A stretch of 6,092 bases of DNA from Legionellales bacterium. GTDB lineage: Bacteria; Pseudomonadota; Gammaproteobacteria; WLWR01. The translations under genes were made by a program, and so were the position numbers. Below, one piece after another: positions 5,702-6,092 of this stretch (positions within the stretch are counted from its first letter, which is position 1; every line of letters starts with the position of its first letter). Under the pieces are notes generated by a model, which saw only the letters and a list, made by a program, of their open reading frames with translations, did not search any database and had not been told where the DNA came from. The DNA lies in NCBI GenBank assembly GCA_012103495.1, contig WLWR01000110.1, positions 1 to 6,092 on the forward strand, given 5' to 3'.

Positions 5702-6092
5702 CTAAGATCCCTCTGCTGTTCCTGAAAATCGAATCACCAATTGATTGAGTAATTGTCGTACGGCTTGTTGTGTTAATTCAAGTTCAATTTGTTGTTCTTG
5801 TGTCATGGAGCCTAAAATTTCATTGGAATCAAGGGTGACAAATTTTTTAACCAACACGGTTTGCTGCTGGCCGATGATAGCCCCTTTCGCATCTTCCAAT
5901 TGGTATTGAATTTGTAAGGTTAATAATTTTTGGCGGGTATTGGTGCTTAAACTGATACTAATGATTCTTTCGGATAAATCCTCAGCCACCCTAGAAAAAG
6001 GATCGCCGAGTGTTCTTATTCTTCGGTATTCATCTTCTTCCAGCACACCTCTATCCCGCAGTTTTTTATATTCCGTGAGTGTTTGCTCCCAC
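5702..6092 (-). CDS. lptE: LPS assembly lipoprotein LptE (C-terminal part; start lies beyond the window), with a SHOCT-like N-terminal stretch
   Basis: LptE is the outer-membrane lipoprotein that plugs LptD and helps insert LPS. The frame is open to the right edge, so 129 residues are seen, and the signal peptide and lipid-anchor Cys are not. From about position 5968 down, the protein follows the LptE pattern: RIISISLSTNTRQ, LLTLQIQYQLEDAKG, a VLVKKFVTLDSNEILGS strand-turn, then a helix, EQQIELELTQQAVRQLLNQL. An internal GTG at 6046 is not the likely start, since coding continues upstream without a stop. The stretch at 6002-6091 (EYKKLRDRGVLEEDEYRRIR and flanks) resembles a SHOCT domain rather than the usual LptE beta strand. 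Its length still fits a collinear LptE. Position directly before holA with a 2-base gap supports the LptE call. Confidence 0.75.
   Translation of the reverse strand, partial: WEQTLTEYKKLRDRGVLEEDEYRRIRTLGDPFSRVAEDLSERIISISLSTNTRQKLLTLQIQYQLEDAKGAIIGQQQTVLVKKFVTLDSNEILGSMTQEQQIELELTQQAVRQLLNQLVIRFSGTAEGS

Noticed and set aside
6002..6092. Frameshift in lptE near the right edge
   Set aside because: The other two minus-strand frames soon hit stops (for example TAA in each), while the used frame is open to the edge and keeps normal LptE spacing, so no frameshift is needed.

Overview
The window reads as a piece of gammaproteobacterial chromosome with moderate to low GC. The evidence is a run of housekeeping genes typical of that class: lptE-holA-nadD in one operon, lpxH of the UDP-diacylglucosamine hydrolase type, minC, and a full-length FadD-type acyl-CoA ligase. 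The proteins are rich in Gln and His, and the codons lean to A/T. This would fit a Legionellales-like lineage, but that placement is an impression from gene style and is not proven by the window.

Layout: positions 1-240 hold no gene. They are built from three copies of one roughly 60-90 base repeat in alternating orientation, which form two strong hairpins. A small Tyr-rich secreted or lipoprotein gene (360-686, +) follows, preceded by a short candidate promoter region. It converges with lpxH, with only 3 bases between the stop codons. lpxH and minC form a two-gene minus-strand operon (2-base gap). minC is divergent from fadD (2224-3912, +) across a 116-base shared regulatory region. fadD converges with the minus-strand operon lptE-holA-nadD (2-base gap, then a 4-base ATGA overlap), which runs in from the right edge. 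A fourth copy of the repeat lies between fadD and nadD and supplies the last codons and the stop of nadD.

Functions: LpxH makes lipid X for lipid A, and LptE is the outer-membrane lipoprotein partner of LptD in LPS insertion, so the window carries both an early and a last step of LPS biogenesis. MinC inhibits FtsZ at the cell poles. HolA is the delta subunit of the DNA polymerase III clamp loader. NadD is nicotinate-mononucleotide adenylyltransferase. FadD activates fatty acids. These are conserved genes.

The unusual material is non-coding or at gene edges: the palindromic repeat family, the repeat-derived nadD tail, a SHOCT-like stretch in the visible N-terminal part of LptE, and the Tyr-rich small protein. 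I see no CRISPR array, RNA gene, transposase or defence system, and I do not claim a new biological system beyond the repeat family.
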